The position numbers and the translations under genes were made by a program. Shown in pieces: positions 51,283 through 61,485 of a DNA stretch of 64,000 nucleotides; the stretch's first letter is position 1, and every line of letters starts with the position of its first letter. The stretch comes from Azonexus sp. (GTDB lineage Bacteria > Pseudomonadota > Gammaproteobacteria > Burkholderiales > Rhodocyclaceae): assembly GCF_023150235.1 (NCBI RefSeq), contig NZ_JAKLLH010000016.1, forward strand, positions 1 to 64,000, read 5' to 3'. The notes below the pieces were generated by a model. It did no database searches and was not told the origin of the DNA. It saw only the letters and a list, made by a program, of their open reading frames with translations.

Positions 51283-53256
51283 ATGAGCGACACCCCGGAT
51301 TTCGCTCCGGCCCGGCTCGCGTTCGCCGCCGACGGCACCCCCTGGTCGGCGGCTTACGGCGACGTTTACCACTCGAACCACGGTGGACCGGAACAGGCCC
51401 GCCACGTCTTTCTCGCCGGCAACAATCTGCCACGGCGCTGGCAGGACCGCCACCGCTTCGTAATTCTGGAAACCGGCTTCGGACTCGGCCTCAACCTCCT
51501 CGCCACCTGGGACGCCTGGCGTCGCGATCCGCGAGGTTGTCGGCGACTGCATTTCGTTTCGCTCGAAAAACACCCCTTGCCCGCTGCCGACCTGGCCCGG
51601 GCGCAAGCTGCCTGGCCCGAATTCGCCCCCCTGGCCACACAGTTGCAAGCGGCCTGGCCACCGTTGATGCCGGGTATCCACCGGCTGCATATCGACGAGC
51701 CGGACGGCCGACAACTAATCCTGACCCTGGTCTTCGGCGATGCCAGCCGCTGCCTGCGCACGGTCGACGCCAGCGTCGATGCCTTTTTCCTCGACGGCTT
51801 TTCGCCCGCCAGAAACCCCGAACTATGGACGCCGGCGCTGTGCCAGGCACTCGCCCGCCTTGCCGCGCCCGCTGCAACACTCGCTACCTGGTCGGTTGCC
51901 GGCCAGGTCCGGCAGGCCTTGCAGGCCGCCGAGTTCGACGTGGAAAAGCGACCCGGTTTCGCCGGCAAGCGGCAGATGCTGGTCGGCCGTTTCCGCTCGC
52001 GGCGCCCGGACCGCCACGCGCCGCCACGGGATCGCCACGCCATTGTGCTCGGCGCCGGCATTGCCGGCAGCACCAGCGCCCACGCCCTGGCCCGAGCCGG
52101 CTGGCAAGTGACCGTGATCGACGCCGCCGCAACGCCCGGCTGCGGCGCCTCGGGCAATCTGGCCGGCGTTCTGCGCCCCTTGCCGAGCGCCGACGACAAC
52201 CGCCTGTCGCGCCTGACCCGCGCCGGCTACCTGGCCACCCGTGCCCTGCTGCGCGAACTGCCCGACACCCGCTGGGACGCCTGCGGGGTGCTCCACCTTG
52301 GCCGCGAAGCGATCCACGAAGCGCAGCAAAAACGTGCCGTCGAACAACTCGGCTGGCCACCGGAAGTGCTGCAATACCTCGATGCCACCGCCGCTTCCGC
52401 GCGCCTTGGTCGCCCGGTCGCCACCGGTGGCTGGTGGTTCCCGCAGGGCGGCTGGGTGCAACCGCCCTCGCTCTGCCGCGCCGCACTGGCAGCCTGCGGC
52501 CCGAAGCTCGTTTTTTTGCCCAATACCACGGTCGACCGTGTCGAACGGCAAAAAAACGCCGACGGCACGCCACTGTGGCAAGCACTGGCGGCCGACGGCA
52601 CACTGCTCGCCGAGGCCCCGGTGTTGATCGTCGCCAATGGCGCCGCGGCCACCCAATTGGAACCGCTGACCTGGCTGCCACAAAAGGCCGCGCGCGGCCA
52701 AGTCAGCCATTTGCCGGCCGCCGCACTGGCCGGCGACGACCTGCGGCATGTCGTCTGCAAGCTTGGCTACGTCGCCCCGGCGGTCGACGGCCTGGTACTG
52801 GCCGGCGCCACGCTGCAACCGGGCGACCCGGACAGCCATGAGCGCGTCGTCGACCATCGCGAAAACCTTGCCCGCCTGGAATTGATGCTACCCGGCTTTG
52901 CCACCGGAAAGGCTGGCCCGCTGGTGGCGGAAGACCTGCGCGGCCGGGTCGGTTTCCGCCCGATGTCGCCGGACCGCCTGCCCATCGTCGGCCCGGTCCC
53001 CGACGTCGCCGCCGTGCGCCCCAACCAGCGCCTGCCGGCACAGCCGAAGCTACCTGAATTGTGGTGCGTGCTCGGTTTCGGCGCCCGTGGCATCGTCTGG
53101 TCGACGCTGATGGCCGACCTGCTGGTTTCCCGCCTCGAAGGCGAGCCGCTACCGCTGGAAAGTGACCTGGTCGACGCCTGCGACCCCGGCCGTTTCCTGC
53201 TGCCGCGCCGGCCGCTCAAAGCCGCCGCCGAATCCAAGACAGCTCACGGCGAGTAA
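51283..53256 (+). CDS. mnmC: Bifunctional tRNA mnm5s2U34 enzyme MnmC
   Basis: 657 residues with both MnmC domains. The N-terminal methyltransferase (about 1-245, [21 protein letters not shown]) carries out the SAM step. The C-terminal FAD oxidoreductase (about 250-650, [21 protein letters not shown]) removes the carboxymethyl group. Together they finish mnm5s2U at tRNA position 34. [12 protein letters not shown] is the family signature in the methylase. A perfect copy of the iterated palindrome lies in the oxidoreductase part, encoding TVDR. Confidence 0.95.
   Translation: MSDTPDFAPARLAFAADGTPWSAAYGDVYHSNHGGPEQARHVFLAGNNLPRRWQDRHRFVILETGFGLGLNLLATWDAWRRDPRGCRRLHFVSLEKHPLPAADLARAQAAWPEFAPLATQLQAAWPPLMPGIHRLHIDEPDGRQLILTLVFGDASRCLRTVDASVDAFFLDGFSPARNPELWTPALCQALARLAAPAATLATWSVAGQVRQALQAAEFDVEKRPGFAGKRQMLVGRFRSRRPDRHAPPRDRHAIVLGAGIAGSTSAHALARAGWQVTVIDAAATPGCGASGNLAGVLRPLPSADDNRLSRLTRAGYLATRALLRELPDTRWDACGVLHLGREAIHEAQQKRAVEQLGWPPEVLQYLDATAASARLGRPVATGGWWFPQGGWVQPPSLCRAALAACGPKLVFLPNTTVDRVERQKNADGTPLWQALAADGTLLAEAPVLIVANGAAATQLEPLTWLPQKAARGQVSHLPAAALAGDDLRHVVCKLGYVAPAVDGLVLAGATLQPGDPDSHERVVDHRENLARLELMLPGFATGKAGPLVAEDLRGRVGFRPMSPDRLPIVGPVPDVAAVRPNQRLPAQPKLPELWCVLGFGARGIVWSTLMADLLVSRLEGEPLPLESDLVDACDPGRFLLPRRPLKAAAESKTAHGE
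52528..52539. repeat. Iterated palindrome ACGGTCGACCGT inside mnmC
   Basis: A perfect 12-bp palindrome in the oxidoreductase part of mnmC, encoding TVDR in frame. It is one of five perfect copies in the window. Confidence 0.85.
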
Positions 53257-53350
53257 GCAAAGGTAAGGTTTTGTTTCTGTCGTCGCCGCCGGGCGCCGGT
53301 GCCGCGTTATCCCCAGCATGATCGACTCCGAGCTGCCAAGGATACCTGCC

Positions 53351-54160
53351 ATGAACACCCCGCTTCGCCCCATTTTCCGTAAAACTCACCCCATGCTGCT
53401 GGTCGCCGCCGGAGCGGTGACGCTTGCCAGCCTGACCGCCACGGCCACCCTGCTTGGCTGGCTGCCGGCCGGCCATGCAACTTCGGCACAGAACCTGGCC
53501 AGTGCGGCACCGCCGGCATCGCTAGCCAATGCTCTGCCGAGCGGTGAATACGAGCTACCGGCAAGCAAGCCCGGCAAGCTGCGGCAGGTAACGGCAGAGC
53601 TGCCGGCGGCATCCCCGGCCAGCGAAAACCTCGCCAGCAAGCCGCATCAAATCGCCAGGACAAACGCCCGGCCGGGTAGCGAGCGTCGCGCCGTGGAAGT
53701 ACCAGCCAGCCCCTCTCTCGCCAGCACTCCCCTCACCGCCCCGCCGGAGCTTGTCCCTGCGACAGCACCGATGTCACCGCGCTCACCCGAAGTGCCGCGC
53801 TCGGCTCCCCTGCCCCCGGTACCGGCATGCGCGCATTGCGGCGAGGTGGAATCGATCCGCGAAATCGCTCGTCCCGGCGAAGGCAGTGGCCTCGGCGCAG
53901 TTGGCGGCGCAGTCGCCGGCGGCCTGCTCGGCAAGCAGATCGGCAAGGGCAAGGGCAACCAGCTGGCGACCTTGCTCGGCGTCGTCGGTGGCGCCTTCGC
54001 CGGTCACCAGGTCGAAAAGAACGCCCGCGCCGAACGCGACACCGAAGTGATCGTCCGCCTCGACGACGGCAGCACCCGCAGTATCGTTCACGACGGCACT
54101 CCGGTCTGGCGTCCCGGCGACCGGGTCCGGGTAGTGAACGGCCAGTTGCAATCGCTCTGA
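53351..54160 (+). CDS. Glycine-zipper envelope protein (Rickettsia 17-kDa-like)
   Basis: 269 residues from ATG 53351 (AAGGA upstream). An N-terminal membrane helix/signal anchor is followed by a long Ala/Pro/Ser-rich linker, a CAHCGEVESIREI segment and a glycine-zipper 2TM domain (GSGLGAVGGAVAGGLLGKQIGKGKGNQLATLLG). A C-terminal beta domain follows (VRLDDGSTRSIVHDGTPVWRPGDRVRVV). Proteins of this layout are envelope or outer-membrane proteins with unclear function. There is no lipobox. Confidence 0.8.
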   Translation: MNTPLRPIFRKTHPMLLVAAGAVTLASLTATATLLGWLPAGHATSAQNLASAAPPASLANALPSGEYELPASKPGKLRQVTAELPAASPASENLASKPHQIARTNARPGSERRAVEVPASPSLASTPLTAPPELVPATAPMSPRSPEVPRSAPLPPVPACAHCGEVESIREIARPGEGSGLGAVGGAVAGGLLGKQIGKGKGNQLATLLGVVGGAFAGHQVEKNARAERDTEVIVRLDDGSTRSIVHDGTPVWRPGDRVRVVNGQLQSL

Positions 54161-54248
54161 TCCCCTCAACAGCCGCCCCGGTCCCGGCCGGAGCGGCTTC
54201 CTGCTAGACTCTCGGCTTCCACCACTACAAGAACAGCGAGACTCAAGC

Positions 54249-55520
54249 ATGAAGATCGAAACCTTGGCCGTACACGGCGGCTACAGCCCGGACCCGACCA
54301 CCAAGGCAGTCGCCGTCCCGGTGTACCAGACCGCTTCCTACGCTTTCGACAGCACCCAGCACGGTGCCGACCTGTTCGACCTCAAGGTCGCCGGCAACAT
54401 CTACACCCGGATCATGAACCCGACCCAGGACGTGCTGGAAAAGCGCGTCGCCGCGATGGAAGGCGGCATTGCCGCGCTGGCCGTGGCCTCGGGCATGGCC
54501 GCGATCACCTACGCGATCCAGACGATCTGCGAAGCCGGCGACAACTTCGTGTCTGCTTCGACCCTCTACGGCGGCACCTACAACCTGTTCGCCCATACTT
54601 TCCCGCAGTACGGCATCGAAGTCCGCTTTGCCGACTACCGCGACCCGGAAGCCTTCGAGAAGCTGATCGACAGCCGCACCAAGGCCATCTACTGCGAATC
54701 GGTCGGCAACCCGCTGGGCAACATCACCGATTTTGAAAAGCTCGCCGAACTCGCCCACAAGCACGGCCTGCCGCTGATCGTCGACAACACCGTGCCCTCG
54801 CCCTACCTGTGCCGTCCCTTCGAGCATGGCGCCGACATCGTGGTGCACTCGCTGACCAAGTACCTCGGCGGCCATGGCAATTCCATCGGCGGCATCATCG
54901 TCGATAGCGGCAAGTTCCCGTGGGCCGAGCACAAGGCCCGCTTCAAGCGCCTGAATGAGCCGGATGTCTCCTACCACGGCGTGGTGTACACCGAAGCCCT
55001 CGGCCCCGCCGCCTTCATCGGCCGCGCCCGCGTCGTGCCGCTGCGCAACATGGGGGCCGCGATCAGCCCGATGAACGCCTTCCTGATCCTGCAAGGCATC
55101 GAGACCCTGGCCCTGCGCATGGACCGCACCTGCGAGAACACCACCGCGATTGCCAAGTTCCTGAAGAACCACCCCAAGGTCAGCTGGGTCAATTACGCCG
55201 GCCTCGAAGACCACAAGGACTTCCCGCTGGTGCAGAAGTACATGGGTGGCCGCGCCTCCGGCATCCTCAACTTCGGCGTCAAGGGTGGCCGCGACGGCGG
55301 CGCCCGCTTCCAGGACGCCTTGCAGCTGGTCACCCGCCTGGTCAACATCGGCGACTGCAAGTCGCTGGCCTGCCACCCGGCCTCGACCACGCACCGTCAG
55401 CTGTCGCCGGAAGAACTGGTCAAGGCCGGCGTCTCCGAAGACATGATTCGCCTCTCGGTCGGCATCGAGCACATCAACGACCTGATCGCCGATCTCGACC
55501 AGGCGCTCAACGCCGCCTGA
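54249..55520 (+). CDS. metY: O-acetylhomoserine sulfhydrylase (PLP-dependent)
   Basis: 423 residues in the Cys/Met metabolism PLP family. It makes homocysteine from O-acetylhomoserine and sulfide. The PLP lysine is in [11 protein letters not shown], and [46 protein letters not shown] and [15 protein letters not shown] are typical of MetY. The length favours MetY over MetZ/MetB. A TAGACT -10-like element lies upstream. Confidence 0.94.
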   Translation: MKIETLAVHGGYSPDPTTKAVAVPVYQTASYAFDSTQHGADLFDLKVAGNIYTRIMNPTQDVLEKRVAAMEGGIAALAVASGMAAITYAIQTICEAGDNFVSASTLYGGTYNLFAHTFPQYGIEVRFADYRDPEAFEKLIDSRTKAIYCESVGNPLGNITDFEKLAELAHKHGLPLIVDNTVPSPYLCRPFEHGADIVVHSLTKYLGGHGNSIGGIIVDSGKFPWAEHKARFKRLNEPDVSYHGVVYTEALGPAAFIGRARVVPLRNMGAAISPMNAFLILQGIETLALRMDRTCENTTAIAKFLKNHPKVSWVNYAGLEDHKDFPLVQKYMGGRASGILNFGVKGGRDGGARFQDALQLVTRLVNIGDCKSLACHPASTTHRQLSPEELVKAGVSEDMIRLSVGIEHINDLIADLDQALNAA

Positions 55521-55703
55521 TCGAGCGCAACAGACGCAGGTTTTGCCGACAAATGCAGATTTTCCAATGATTTATCCGAGCGCTACCCAAGCGCTCACCG
55601 GGTGAATGCCCGCATACGCCCCAGAAGCCGGAAAATCCGCAGCATCGACCACGGATCCGCGTCATTTGCATTGAAACTGTTCTTTTTGCAGCAAGAAATT
55701 GGC

Positions 55704-55831
55704 GACAGGCATTCATGCCTGTCGGTCAAACATGTTTTGGAAGGGGTTTGCATCCCCTCCCAAAACGCTCGCCTGAAACCCCGGCCTTCAGGCCGGGGTC
55801 GGCTCCCACCGCCCTGAAGGGCGGGGTTTCA
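55704..55831. repeat. Multi-hairpin REP-like module downstream of metY
   Basis: Four adjacent perfect or near-perfect hairpins: GACAGGCA/TGCCTGTC (55704-55723), GTTTTGG...CCAAAAC (55734-55766), CCCCGGCCT/AGGCCGGGG (55779-55798) and CCGCCCT/AGGGCGG (55809-55824). The last two are enclosed by TGAAACCCC/GGGGTTTCA, forming a symmetrical unit. It looks like a REP/REPIN-type element or the hairpin end of an IS200/IS605-type element; no transposase is present. It begins about 180 bases after metY. Confidence 0.7.
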
Positions 55832-55943
55832 AACCGGAGTTAGTCTTACGATGAACAAGGCAGCCGGAAGGCTGCCTTTTTTCACCATCCTGGCGGCCCC
55901 CATTAGCGGCAGCCCCCGGGAAAGCTCATGCCGCAGAGGCGGG

Positions 55944-56240
55944 TCAACACCCTCCCCGGCCCTTGGGGCCTTCCGAAAGCGGGCCGAAAAGTTCCGGCTG
56001 CGATATCGGCAGGAGAGATTCGGCCACCTCGCGCGCGGCAGGCGAGGCAAGCAGCAGGGCCGCGAAGGCGTCCGGGGTAAACAGGGTAAATAATTTCTGC
56101 AGCAGGCTGGCGCAAGCCTGGTAGTACTCGGGGTCGAGGCGGACTTCGACTGCTCCGGCATCGCAGGCGTCGAGATAAGCGGCGGCGATGGTTGCACTCG
56201 CCTCGAAGGATTTGCTGCAGGCGGGACTCAGGGTTTTCAT
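55944..56240 (-). CDS. Small protein of unknown function
   Basis: 98 residues starting MKTLSPACSKSFEASATIAA, helical, Ala/Leu-rich and with five cysteines spread along it, including one at the C-terminal end. There is no signal peptide or recognised domain. AAAGAG precedes the ATG. A half copy of the iterated palindrome lies about 50 bases upstream. The frame is well formed but family support is lacking. Confidence 0.5.
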   Translation of the reverse strand: MKTLSPACSKSFEASATIAAAYLDACDAGAVEVRLDPEYYQACASLLQKLFTLFTPDAFAALLLASPAAREVAESLLPISQPELFGPLSEGPKGRGGC

Positions 56241-56433
56241 GTTGAACTCTTTCTGGACCGGGTCAGGTCTCGATTTCCGGCAAAAACGGCCGTCGACCGT
56301 AAACTCCATTACGCCCAAGCAAGGAGCATGCCCTAATCCAGGAAAGCAGCCGCTACCCACCTCCATCCCCTACTGGCTTGCATCCGGGCGCGCTTCGCGT
56401 TAGCGTGCCGCGGCTCAACACAGGAGAAGCTTC

Positions 56434-56838
56434 ATGTCAGTCAAGAAATTCCCGCTCATCGCCGCCCTGCTGCTTGCCGCTGGCGGTGTATTTGCCGGTC
56501 CGGCGGAAAAAACTGCCTCCGGCCTGATCTACGAATCGCTGAAGGAAGGCAGCGGCAGCCAGCCCAGCGCCCAGTCGACGGTCGAAGTGCATTACCGTGG
56601 CACGCTCGCCAACGGCAACGAATTCGATAGTTCCTACAAACACGGCCAGCCAGCGAGTTTCCCGCTCAACCGCGTCATTCCGTGCTGGACCGAAGGTGTG
56701 GCCAAGATGCGCGAAGGCGGCAAGGCCAGATTGACCTGCCCGCCTGATATCGCCTACGGCAGTCGCGGTGCCGGCGGCGTCATCCCGCCGAACGCCACCC
56801 TGACCTTCGAGGTCGAGTTGCTCAAGGTCGTTCGCTGA
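56434..56838 (+). CDS. Periplasmic FKBP-type peptidyl-prolyl isomerase
   Basis: 134 residues: a signal peptide (cleavage about after VFAG) and one FKBP domain. Family residues are in VEVHYRGTLANGNEFDSSY, FPLNRVIPCWTEGVAKMREGGKARLTCPPDIAYGS and IPPNATLTFEVELLKV. It should speed proline isomerisation of exported proteins. GGAGAAG precedes the ATG. Confidence 0.93.
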   Translation: MSVKKFPLIAALLLAAGGVFAGPAEKTASGLIYESLKEGSGSQPSAQSTVEVHYRGTLANGNEFDSSYKHGQPASFPLNRVIPCWTEGVAKMREGGKARLTCPPDIAYGSRGAGGVIPPNATLTFEVELLKVVR

Positions 56839-56872
56839 AACCTGTCCGGCGGGGAGGCGACAGCGAGCCGCC

Positions 56873-58078
56873 TCACCCTGCCTGGGTGCAGACCTGGGAG
56901 ACCTGTGACAGGGACTCCGGCGGGAAAGTGCAACCGATGATCCGGTCGCGGCCATTGGATTTGGCGTGATACATCCGCCGATCGGCAAGCTCGAGCAGTT
57001 GTTGCCAGTTCCGGCTGCGATCAAGCATGCGCTCGGCGACACCTATCGAAGCGGTGACCGGAGCATCGTCCGGACGCAGCCCGAAGCCCTGGGCACGGAG
57101 ACGTTCGAGGAAATGATCGGCGCAATCGCTGCGGGTATCCTGGAGAATCAGGATGAACTCCTCGCCGCCCCAGCGTACCAGCGTATCCGAGCGACGCAGC
57201 AAGGAAGCCAGCCTCGATGCGGCCTCGCGCAGTATCTGGTCGCCGGCTTCGTGGCCAAAATTGTCGTTGACGCTCTTGAAGTGGTCGAGATCGACGAAGG
57301 CGATGGAGAAGGGGCGGTTGTTGCGCTCGGCCAAGGCAAATTGCAGATCGAGGATTTCTTCTCCGCTGCGCCGCGAAAAGGCACCGGTCAGGGGATCGCG
57401 AATTGCCTGCCTGACCAGCGCGATCATGAAGGCCAGCTGGCTGATTCCCGCCAAGGCCGAAACCCCGGTGATCAGGGTCATCAACCAGAAAGCTCCGGCA
57501 AAGGAAGGCCATTCGAGCGTCGGCCAGTTGAGGTAACCGGAAAGCAAGTGGGCGCACAGAATGGGGCTGGCAACCATCAGACTCTCGAGCAAGGTCAGGG
57601 GGAAAATCGACAAACCGGCAAGGAGAACGAAAGGCAGGAAGGCATAACCGGTGGCAATTGCCGACGAAAGGCCGCTTAACTGCATGCCGGCCAGCATCTG
57701 GTGCGAAGCGACGTAAAAAACGGTCGGCACCGCAAAGAGCAAGCCGATGGCGCGATAGGCATCGCCCATCCGTCCGGCCGGCCGGTAACCGACGACGATG
57801 GCGAAGAAGGCGATGCTCGCCGACACGCGCAAGGCCACGAGTTGCAGCCACAGCAACTGGGGAAAGACGACGTAATCGATGATCGTCCATAGCGGTGTCA
57901 GGACACCGAAAAGCAGCGCGAGTATGCGCACGCGATTCACGATCATCGTTGCCCGCCGCCGCGTCAGCAGCTGGAAATGCGTGTGCGGCGAAACCAGCCA
58001 GACGAATTCGGAACGGTCCAGTTCGCCAGGCATCATCCCGGTCAACCGGGTCCAGAGCATATCGGTCAGTCTGCTCAT
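56873..58078 (-). CDS. Membrane-bound diguanylate cyclase (GGDEF domain)
   Basis: 401 residues. About six N-terminal membrane helices (residues 45-225, MASE-like sensor) precede a GGDEF domain with the active GGEEF motif (RWGGEEFILIL) and an RxxD inhibitory site (RRSD) five residues before it. The DPLTGAFSRRSGEE and FVDLDHFKSVNDNFGHEAGD blocks confirm the family. It makes cyclic di-GMP with product inhibition; the membrane signal sensed is unknown. GGGAGA precedes the ATG. Confidence 0.93.
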   Translation of the reverse strand: MSRLTDMLWTRLTGMMPGELDRSEFVWLVSPHTHFQLLTRRRATMIVNRVRILALLFGVLTPLWTIIDYVVFPQLLWLQLVALRVSASIAFFAIVVGYRPAGRMGDAYRAIGLLFAVPTVFYVASHQMLAGMQLSGLSSAIATGYAFLPFVLLAGLSIFPLTLLESLMVASPILCAHLLSGYLNWPTLEWPSFAGAFWLMTLITGVSALAGISQLAFMIALVRQAIRDPLTGAFSRRSGEEILDLQFALAERNNRPFSIAFVDLDHFKSVNDNFGHEAGDQILREAASRLASLLRRSDTLVRWGGEEFILILQDTRSDCADHFLERLRAQGFGLRPDDAPVTASIGVAERMLDRSRNWQQLLELADRRMYHAKSNGRDRIIGCTFPPESLSQVSQVCTQAG

Positions 58079-58200
58079 GCTGTCTCCCGTTTTCTCCGGC
58101 CCTTGCGGGAAGTGCCGGCCAGACGGTTATTCCATTATGTTTATCGGTCCATTATGACCCTACTCAATGAGGGGTTGCAAGGAAAAACCTTGCTTCGGGC

Positions 58201-61200
58201 TCAATGGAAATCGCGACTGGCCGTCGGCAGCGCCCCCAGCCAATGCGAAAGGTCGACCAGACGCCCGGCGACCAGATGGGTCACCCCGTCGGCGACCTGT
58301 AACTGACCGAAAACCCCGAGTAGCCGGCTGGCCAGCAATTCGCGGCGTTGCCGGGCGACCAGCTCGGGGCGGACCACGACATTGACCAGGCCGCTTTCGT
58401 CTTCGAGGGTGACAAACACAATGCCGGTGGCGGTGCCTGGCCGCTGGCGGCCGACCACGATGCCGGCGGCACGGAGCAAGGCGCGGTCGCCGTGGCGCGC
58501 CAGTTCGGCGGCCGGGACGAAGCGACGGGCAGCGAGTTGTGGCCGCAGCAGGCCGAGCGGATGCGGCCGCAAACTGAGGCCGAGGCTGCGGTAATCGGCG
58601 ACCAGTTCTTCACCCGGACTGGGCGCCTGCAGGCGACGTTGCCCCCCGCCCTGCTCCGGTAAGGCAGCGGCGCCGGCTGGCGTGGCAAAGAGATCGCCCT
58701 GCACCGCCGTCGCCGGGGCGATGAACTGGGCGGCCACCGCCCAGGCCGCCTGCCGGCGATGGCCGCTGAGGCTGAGCAAGGCATCGGCGGCGGCCAGCAG
58801 GTCGAGATCGCGCCGTGATGGACGAATCCGGGCGGAAAAGTCGGCGAGACTGGAAAATGGCCCGGATTCACGGTCGACCGTGATTTTTTGCCCGATTTCG
58901 GCTGTGAGCCCGCGAATCTCGCGCAGGCCCAGGCGCACGCGGCCGTCGGCCAGGCAACGGCTATCCCAGTCGCTGGCGCCGACATCGGGCGGCAAGACCT
59001 CAACGCCGTGGCGCCGTGCATCCTGGATCAGCAGCGACGGCGAGTAAAAGCCCATCGGCTGACTGTTGAGCAGGCCGCAGAGAAACGCCGCCGGTTCGTG
59101 GCATTTGAGCCAGGCCGAGGCGTAGACCAGCAACGCAAAGCTGGCGGCGTGCGACTCGGGAAAACCGTATTCGCCAAAGCCCTGGATCTGCTGCACGATG
59201 CGCTCGACGAAAGCCGGCGGTACGCCACGCTCGGCCATGCCGGCGCGCAGCCGGTCCTGAAAAGGTTCCAGCCCGCCCTTGCGCTTCCACGCCGCCATCG
59301 CCCGGCGCAGGCGGTCTGCCTCGCCGGGGCTGAAACCGGCGGCGACAATCGCCAGTTGCATCACCTGTTCCTGAAAAATCGGCACGCCGCAGGTGCGCGC
59401 CAGCACTGCATCGACCGCCGGCGAGATTGTCTCGATCGCCTCGCGCCCCTGCCGCCGCTTGAGATAGGGATGCACCATGTCGCCCTGGATCGGCCCCGGC
59501 CGCACCAACGAGACTTCGATCACCAGGTCGTAGTAATTCTTGGGCTTGAGGCGCGGCAGCATCGCCATTTGTGCCCGCGACTCGACCTGGAAGACGCCGA
59601 TGCTGTCGGCCCGGCCGAGCATCGCGTAGGTGGTCGGGTCTTCGGCCGGGATCGTAGCCAAGGTCCACGGTCGACCGTCGCGCTGCTGCAAAATTGCCAG
59701 GGTCCGGTGCAGCGCGCTGAGCATGCCGAGCGCCAGCACATCGACCTTCATCAGCCCGAGCGCGTCGATATCGTCCTTGTCCCACTGGATCACCGTGCGC
59801 TCCGGCATCGCGGTGTTTTCGACCGGCACCAGCCGGGCCAGTGGCCCGCGCGAGATCACGAAGCCGCCGACGTGCTGGGTCAGGTGGCGGGGAAAGCCGC
59901 GCAACTGGCCGGTCAGCCACAGCCATTTTTCGACCCGTGGCGCCTGCGGGTCGAGCCCGAGTTCGGCAAAACGCTGCGGCAATTGTTCGCGCTGGTCCCA
60001 CCAGGCCAGCGAGGCAGTCAGTGCATCGATGGTCGCCGGCTCGAAGCCGAGCGCCCGGCCGGCGTCGCGCAGTGCGCCCTTGGTCCGGTAGGTGATCAGC
60101 GCGGCGGTCAGCGCCGCCCGCTCACGGCCGTATTTGCGGTAGATATAGGCGATCACCTCGGGCCGCCGCTGGTGCTCGAAATCGACGTCAATGTCGGGCG
60201 GTTCGCCGCGTTCCTTCGATATGAAGCGCTCGAAGAGCATGCCGGCCCGCGCCGGATCGACCTCGGTGATGCCGAGCGCGAAGCAGACCGTCGAATTCGC
60301 CGCTGAACCGCGCCCCTGGCAGAGGATGCCAACGCTGCGGGCAAAGCAGACGATGTCGTAGACCGTCAGGAAATAAGCCTCGTAAGCCAGTTCGCCGATC
60401 AGCGCCAATTCGTGCTCGATCCGCTCCCGCACCGCAGCCGGCACGCCTCGCGGATAGCGACGACTGAGGCCGGCCTCAGTTTCGTGACGCAACCACGACG
60501 CCGGGCTGTGTCCGCCGGGAACGATTTCCTCCGGGTATTCGTAACGCAGCTCGGCCAGTGAAAAGCGGCACAAGGCGGCGATTTTCAGGCTCTCGGCGAG
60601 CAGTTCCGGCGGATAGAGGCGGGCCAGACGCAGGCGGCTGCGCAGGTGCCGTTCGCCATTCGGGAACAAGGCCTGGCCGGCGGCAAAAACCGTGGTCTTC
60701 AGGCGCAAGGCGGTGAGCACGTCCTGCACCGGCCGCCGCCCGCGCTGGTGCATGTGCACATCGCCGGCCGCCACCAGCGGCAGGCCGCAGGCCGCACCCA
60801 ATGCCTGCAGCGCCGCCAGTTGCCCGGCGTCGTCGGGGCCGGCGTGAAGTTCGACCGCCAGCCAGCAGCGACCGGGAAAGCGTTCGGCCAGCCAGCGCCC
60901 CTGCTCGACTGCTGCCGCATCCTTTGGATCGGCGATCCACAGCACCAGGCAATCGGGCAGCGCGCCGCGCGGTGACAGCGCGTTCAGATCGTGGCGCAGC
61001 AAGCAATAGTCACCTTTGTCGGCCCGCCGCCGGGCCAGGGTGATCAGGGCCGACAAATTGCCGTAGCCTTCGCGGTTCTGGGCGAGAAAGACCAGCTTCA
61101 AGCCATCGACGGTGGTCATTTCGCTGCCGATCAGCAGTTGTAGCGGTGGTTTTTCGTTTTTTTCACGGTCGACCGTGGAAAACGGCATTTTTTCCGGCGG

Positions 61201-61476
61201 CGCGACCGGGCCGGCGACCTCGGCCAGCGCACGCCAGGCCTGATAGGCGCGCACGACACCGGCCAGCGAACACTCGTCAGTCAGTGCCAGTGCACGGTAA
61301 CCCTGGGCGGCAGCGGCGGTGACCAGCTCCTCCGGATGCGAGGCGCCGCGCAAGAAACTGAAATTGGACAGACAGTGCAGCTCGGCGTAATCCGTCAGGC
61401 CGCGCTCGGAGTTTTCGCAGTTCTCGCAACTCTCGGTGCTCCCGGCGGCAGCGGGTGGGGGGCGCTCGGCGGACAT
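58201..61476 (-). CDS. dnaE2: Error-prone DNA polymerase DnaE2
   Basis: 1091 residues, a C-family polymerase of the ImuC/DnaE2 type. The PHP domain (ELHCLSNFSFLRGASHPEEL...LALTDECSL), catalytic aspartates (PPDIDVDFEHQRRPEVIAYI) and the C-terminal OB fold (GIVVGRQRPGTATGIVFVTLEDE) are visible. It lacks the long replicative C-terminus. With ImuA and ImuB it forms the damage-inducible mutasome for translesion synthesis. It starts nine bases after imuB. Three copies of the iterated palindrome lie within the gene. Confidence 0.95.
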   Translation of the reverse strand: MSAERPPPAAAGSTESCENCENSERGLTDYAELHCLSNFSFLRGASHPEELVTAAAAQGYRALALTDECSLAGVVRAYQAWRALAEVAGPVAPPEKMPFSTVDREKNEKPPLQLLIGSEMTTVDGLKLVFLAQNREGYGNLSALITLARRRADKGDYCLLRHDLNALSPRGALPDCLVLWIADPKDAAAVEQGRWLAERFPGRCWLAVELHAGPDDAGQLAALQALGAACGLPLVAAGDVHMHQRGRRPVQDVLTALRLKTTVFAAGQALFPNGERHLRSRLRLARLYPPELLAESLKIAALCRFSLAELRYEYPEEIVPGGHSPASWLRHETEAGLSRRYPRGVPAAVRERIEHELALIGELAYEAYFLTVYDIVCFARSVGILCQGRGSAANSTVCFALGITEVDPARAGMLFERFISKERGEPPDIDVDFEHQRRPEVIAYIYRKYGRERAALTAALITYRTKGALRDAGRALGFEPATIDALTASLAWWDQREQLPQRFAELGLDPQAPRVEKWLWLTGQLRGFPRHLTQHVGGFVISRGPLARLVPVENTAMPERTVIQWDKDDIDALGLMKVDVLALGMLSALHRTLAILQQRDGRPWTLATIPAEDPTTYAMLGRADSIGVFQVESRAQMAMLPRLKPKNYYDLVIEVSLVRPGPIQGDMVHPYLKRRQGREAIETISPAVDAVLARTCGVPIFQEQVMQLAIVAAGFSPGEADRLRRAMAAWKRKGGLEPFQDRLRAGMAERGVPPAFVERIVQQIQGFGEYGFPESHAASFALLVYASAWLKCHEPAAFLCGLLNSQPMGFYSPSLLIQDARRHGVEVLPPDVGASDWDSRCLADGRVRLGLREIRGLTAEIGQKITVDRESGPFSSLADFSARIRPSRRDLDLLAAADALLSLSGHRRQAAWAVAAQFIAPATAVQGDLFATPAGAAALPEQGGGQRRLQAPSPGEELVADYRSLGLSLRPHPLGLLRPQLAARRFVPAAELARHGDRALLRAAGIVVGRQRPGTATGIVFVTLEDESGLVNVVVRPELVARQRRELLASRLLGVFGQLQVADGVTHLVAGRLVDLSHWLGALPTASRDFH
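58870..58881. repeat. Iterated palindrome ACGGTCGACCGT inside dnaE2 (copy 1)
   Basis: A perfect 12-bp palindrome with flanks TTC and GATTTTTT; the gene reads ITVDRES here. Confidence 0.85.
59667..59678. repeat. Iterated palindrome ACGGTCGACCGT inside dnaE2 (copy 2)
   Basis: A perfect 12-bp palindrome read in a different frame (GRPWTL), so the repeat is conserved as DNA and not as a peptide. Confidence 0.85.
61165..61176. repeat. Iterated palindrome ACGGTCGACCGT inside dnaE2 (copy 3)
   Basis: A perfect 12-bp palindrome, extended to TTCACGGTCGACCGTGGAA; the gene reads FSTVDREK. Confidence 0.85.
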
Positions 61477-61485
61477 GCGGGCGGC

